Shown here: positions 4,867 to 5,001 of the stretch, in pieces
Numbering within the stretch: position 1 is the first letter of the stretch
How the letters are laid out: the number at the start of each line of letters is the position of its first letter
Source: an uncultured Desulfobacterales bacterium
Lineage (GTDB): Bacteria > Desulfobacterota > Desulfobacteria > Desulfobacterales > JAFDCJ01
Direction: 5' to 3'
Length of the DNA: 5,001 nt
NCBI GenBank assembly: GCA_945787595.1
Contig: CALZJV010000487.1
Span: 1-5,001, forward strand
Notes under the pieces: generated by a model
Told to the model about the DNA's origin: nothing
Databases searched by the model: none
What the model saw: the letters and a program-made list of their open reading frames with translations, nothing else
Position numbers and translations under genes: made by a program

Positions 4867-5001
4867 ATGGATATCGCAATATTTGGCGCAGGCCATCTCA
4901 CCCGATCCTTACTCATCGGGTTGGCGAAAAGTGTAAGCGTTCCTATCCGGCTGTATAACCGAAACAGGGCGAAGGCCGGGTCCTTGCGCACCATCTATCC
5001 T
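4867..5001 (+). CDS. Pyrroline-5-carboxylate reductase-like (ProC-family) protein, N-terminal part
   Basis: The gene runs off the right edge; 45 residues are visible. MDIAIFGAGHLTRSLLIGL is an NAD(P)-binding Rossmann beta-alpha unit with GxGxL, in the style of pyrroline-5-carboxylate reductase (GAGNMA in classical ProC). LYNRNRAKAGSL is the second strand and its NADP-phosphate-contacting Asn-Arg. Classical ProC reduces pyrroline-5-carboxylate to proline, but with this little sequence it may be a paralogue or another F420/NADP oxidoreductase-fold protein. The start at 4867 is chosen for GGAG at 4858-4861, five bases upstream. An in-frame ATG at 4837 overlapping the methyltransferase stop is the alternative. 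Confidence 0.7.
   Translation, partial: MDIAIFGAGHLTRSLLIGLAKSVSVPIRLYNRNRAKAGSLRTIYP

Overview
This 5 kb window is bacterial chromosomal DNA of mixed composition, with genes on both strands. It gives no taxonomically decisive gene. The protein set (NYN/OST-HTH protein, HicAB, a VanY-like peptidase, a polar amino acid type ABC ATPase) and GC-rich REP-like hairpins next to an 'AGCCACAGAC...' repeat would suit a Gram-negative bacterium such as a deltaproteobacterium (Desulfobacterota). That placement is inference with low confidence.

Layout. 1-369: C-terminal part of a NYN-domain/OST-HTH (LOTUS) protein that enters from the left edge. 371 to about 647: a small charged reading frame that looks decayed, with one apparent single-base frameshift near 487. 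582-1196 (minus strand): a complete hicA-hicB type II toxin-antitoxin operon with a near-consensus promoter whose -10 box lies inside a perfect 16-bp palindrome. 1286-1819: an M15-family D-Ala-D-Ala carboxypeptidase-like protein without a signal peptide. 1820-2024: intergenic DNA with an AT-rich terminator candidate and a strong hairpin. 2025-2819: an ABC ATPase of the GlnQ/HisP type, open and well initiated, but altered in the signature motif, the catalytic glutamate and the switch histidine. 2835-2947: a folded-repeat site resembling an integron attC, ending in the ribosome binding site of the next gene. 2957-3445: a GNAT acetyltransferase. 3446-3797: a non-coding stretch with a protein-like remnant, a short dispersed-type repeat and two REP-like hairpins. 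3798-5001: a compact plus-strand group consisting of a small exported protein, an ATGA-coupled tiny gene interrupted by a frameshift in a T run, a class I SAM methyltransferase, and the start of a pyrroline-5-carboxylate reductase-like protein that runs off the right edge.

How the genes relate. Two real transcription units are visible: hicA-hicB, self-contained and probably autoregulated, and the 3798-5001 group, whose spacings (4-nt overlap, 11 nt, 23 nt) suggest one operon of unknown purpose. The peptidase, ABC ATPase and acetyltransferase look like single genes. With the toxin-antitoxin pair, the attC-like site and the decayed reading frames, the left and middle of the window read as accessory DNA with turnover. 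No clear new multi-gene defence or biosynthetic system is visible. The most unusual single item is the intact ABC ATPase with three altered catalytic motifs.
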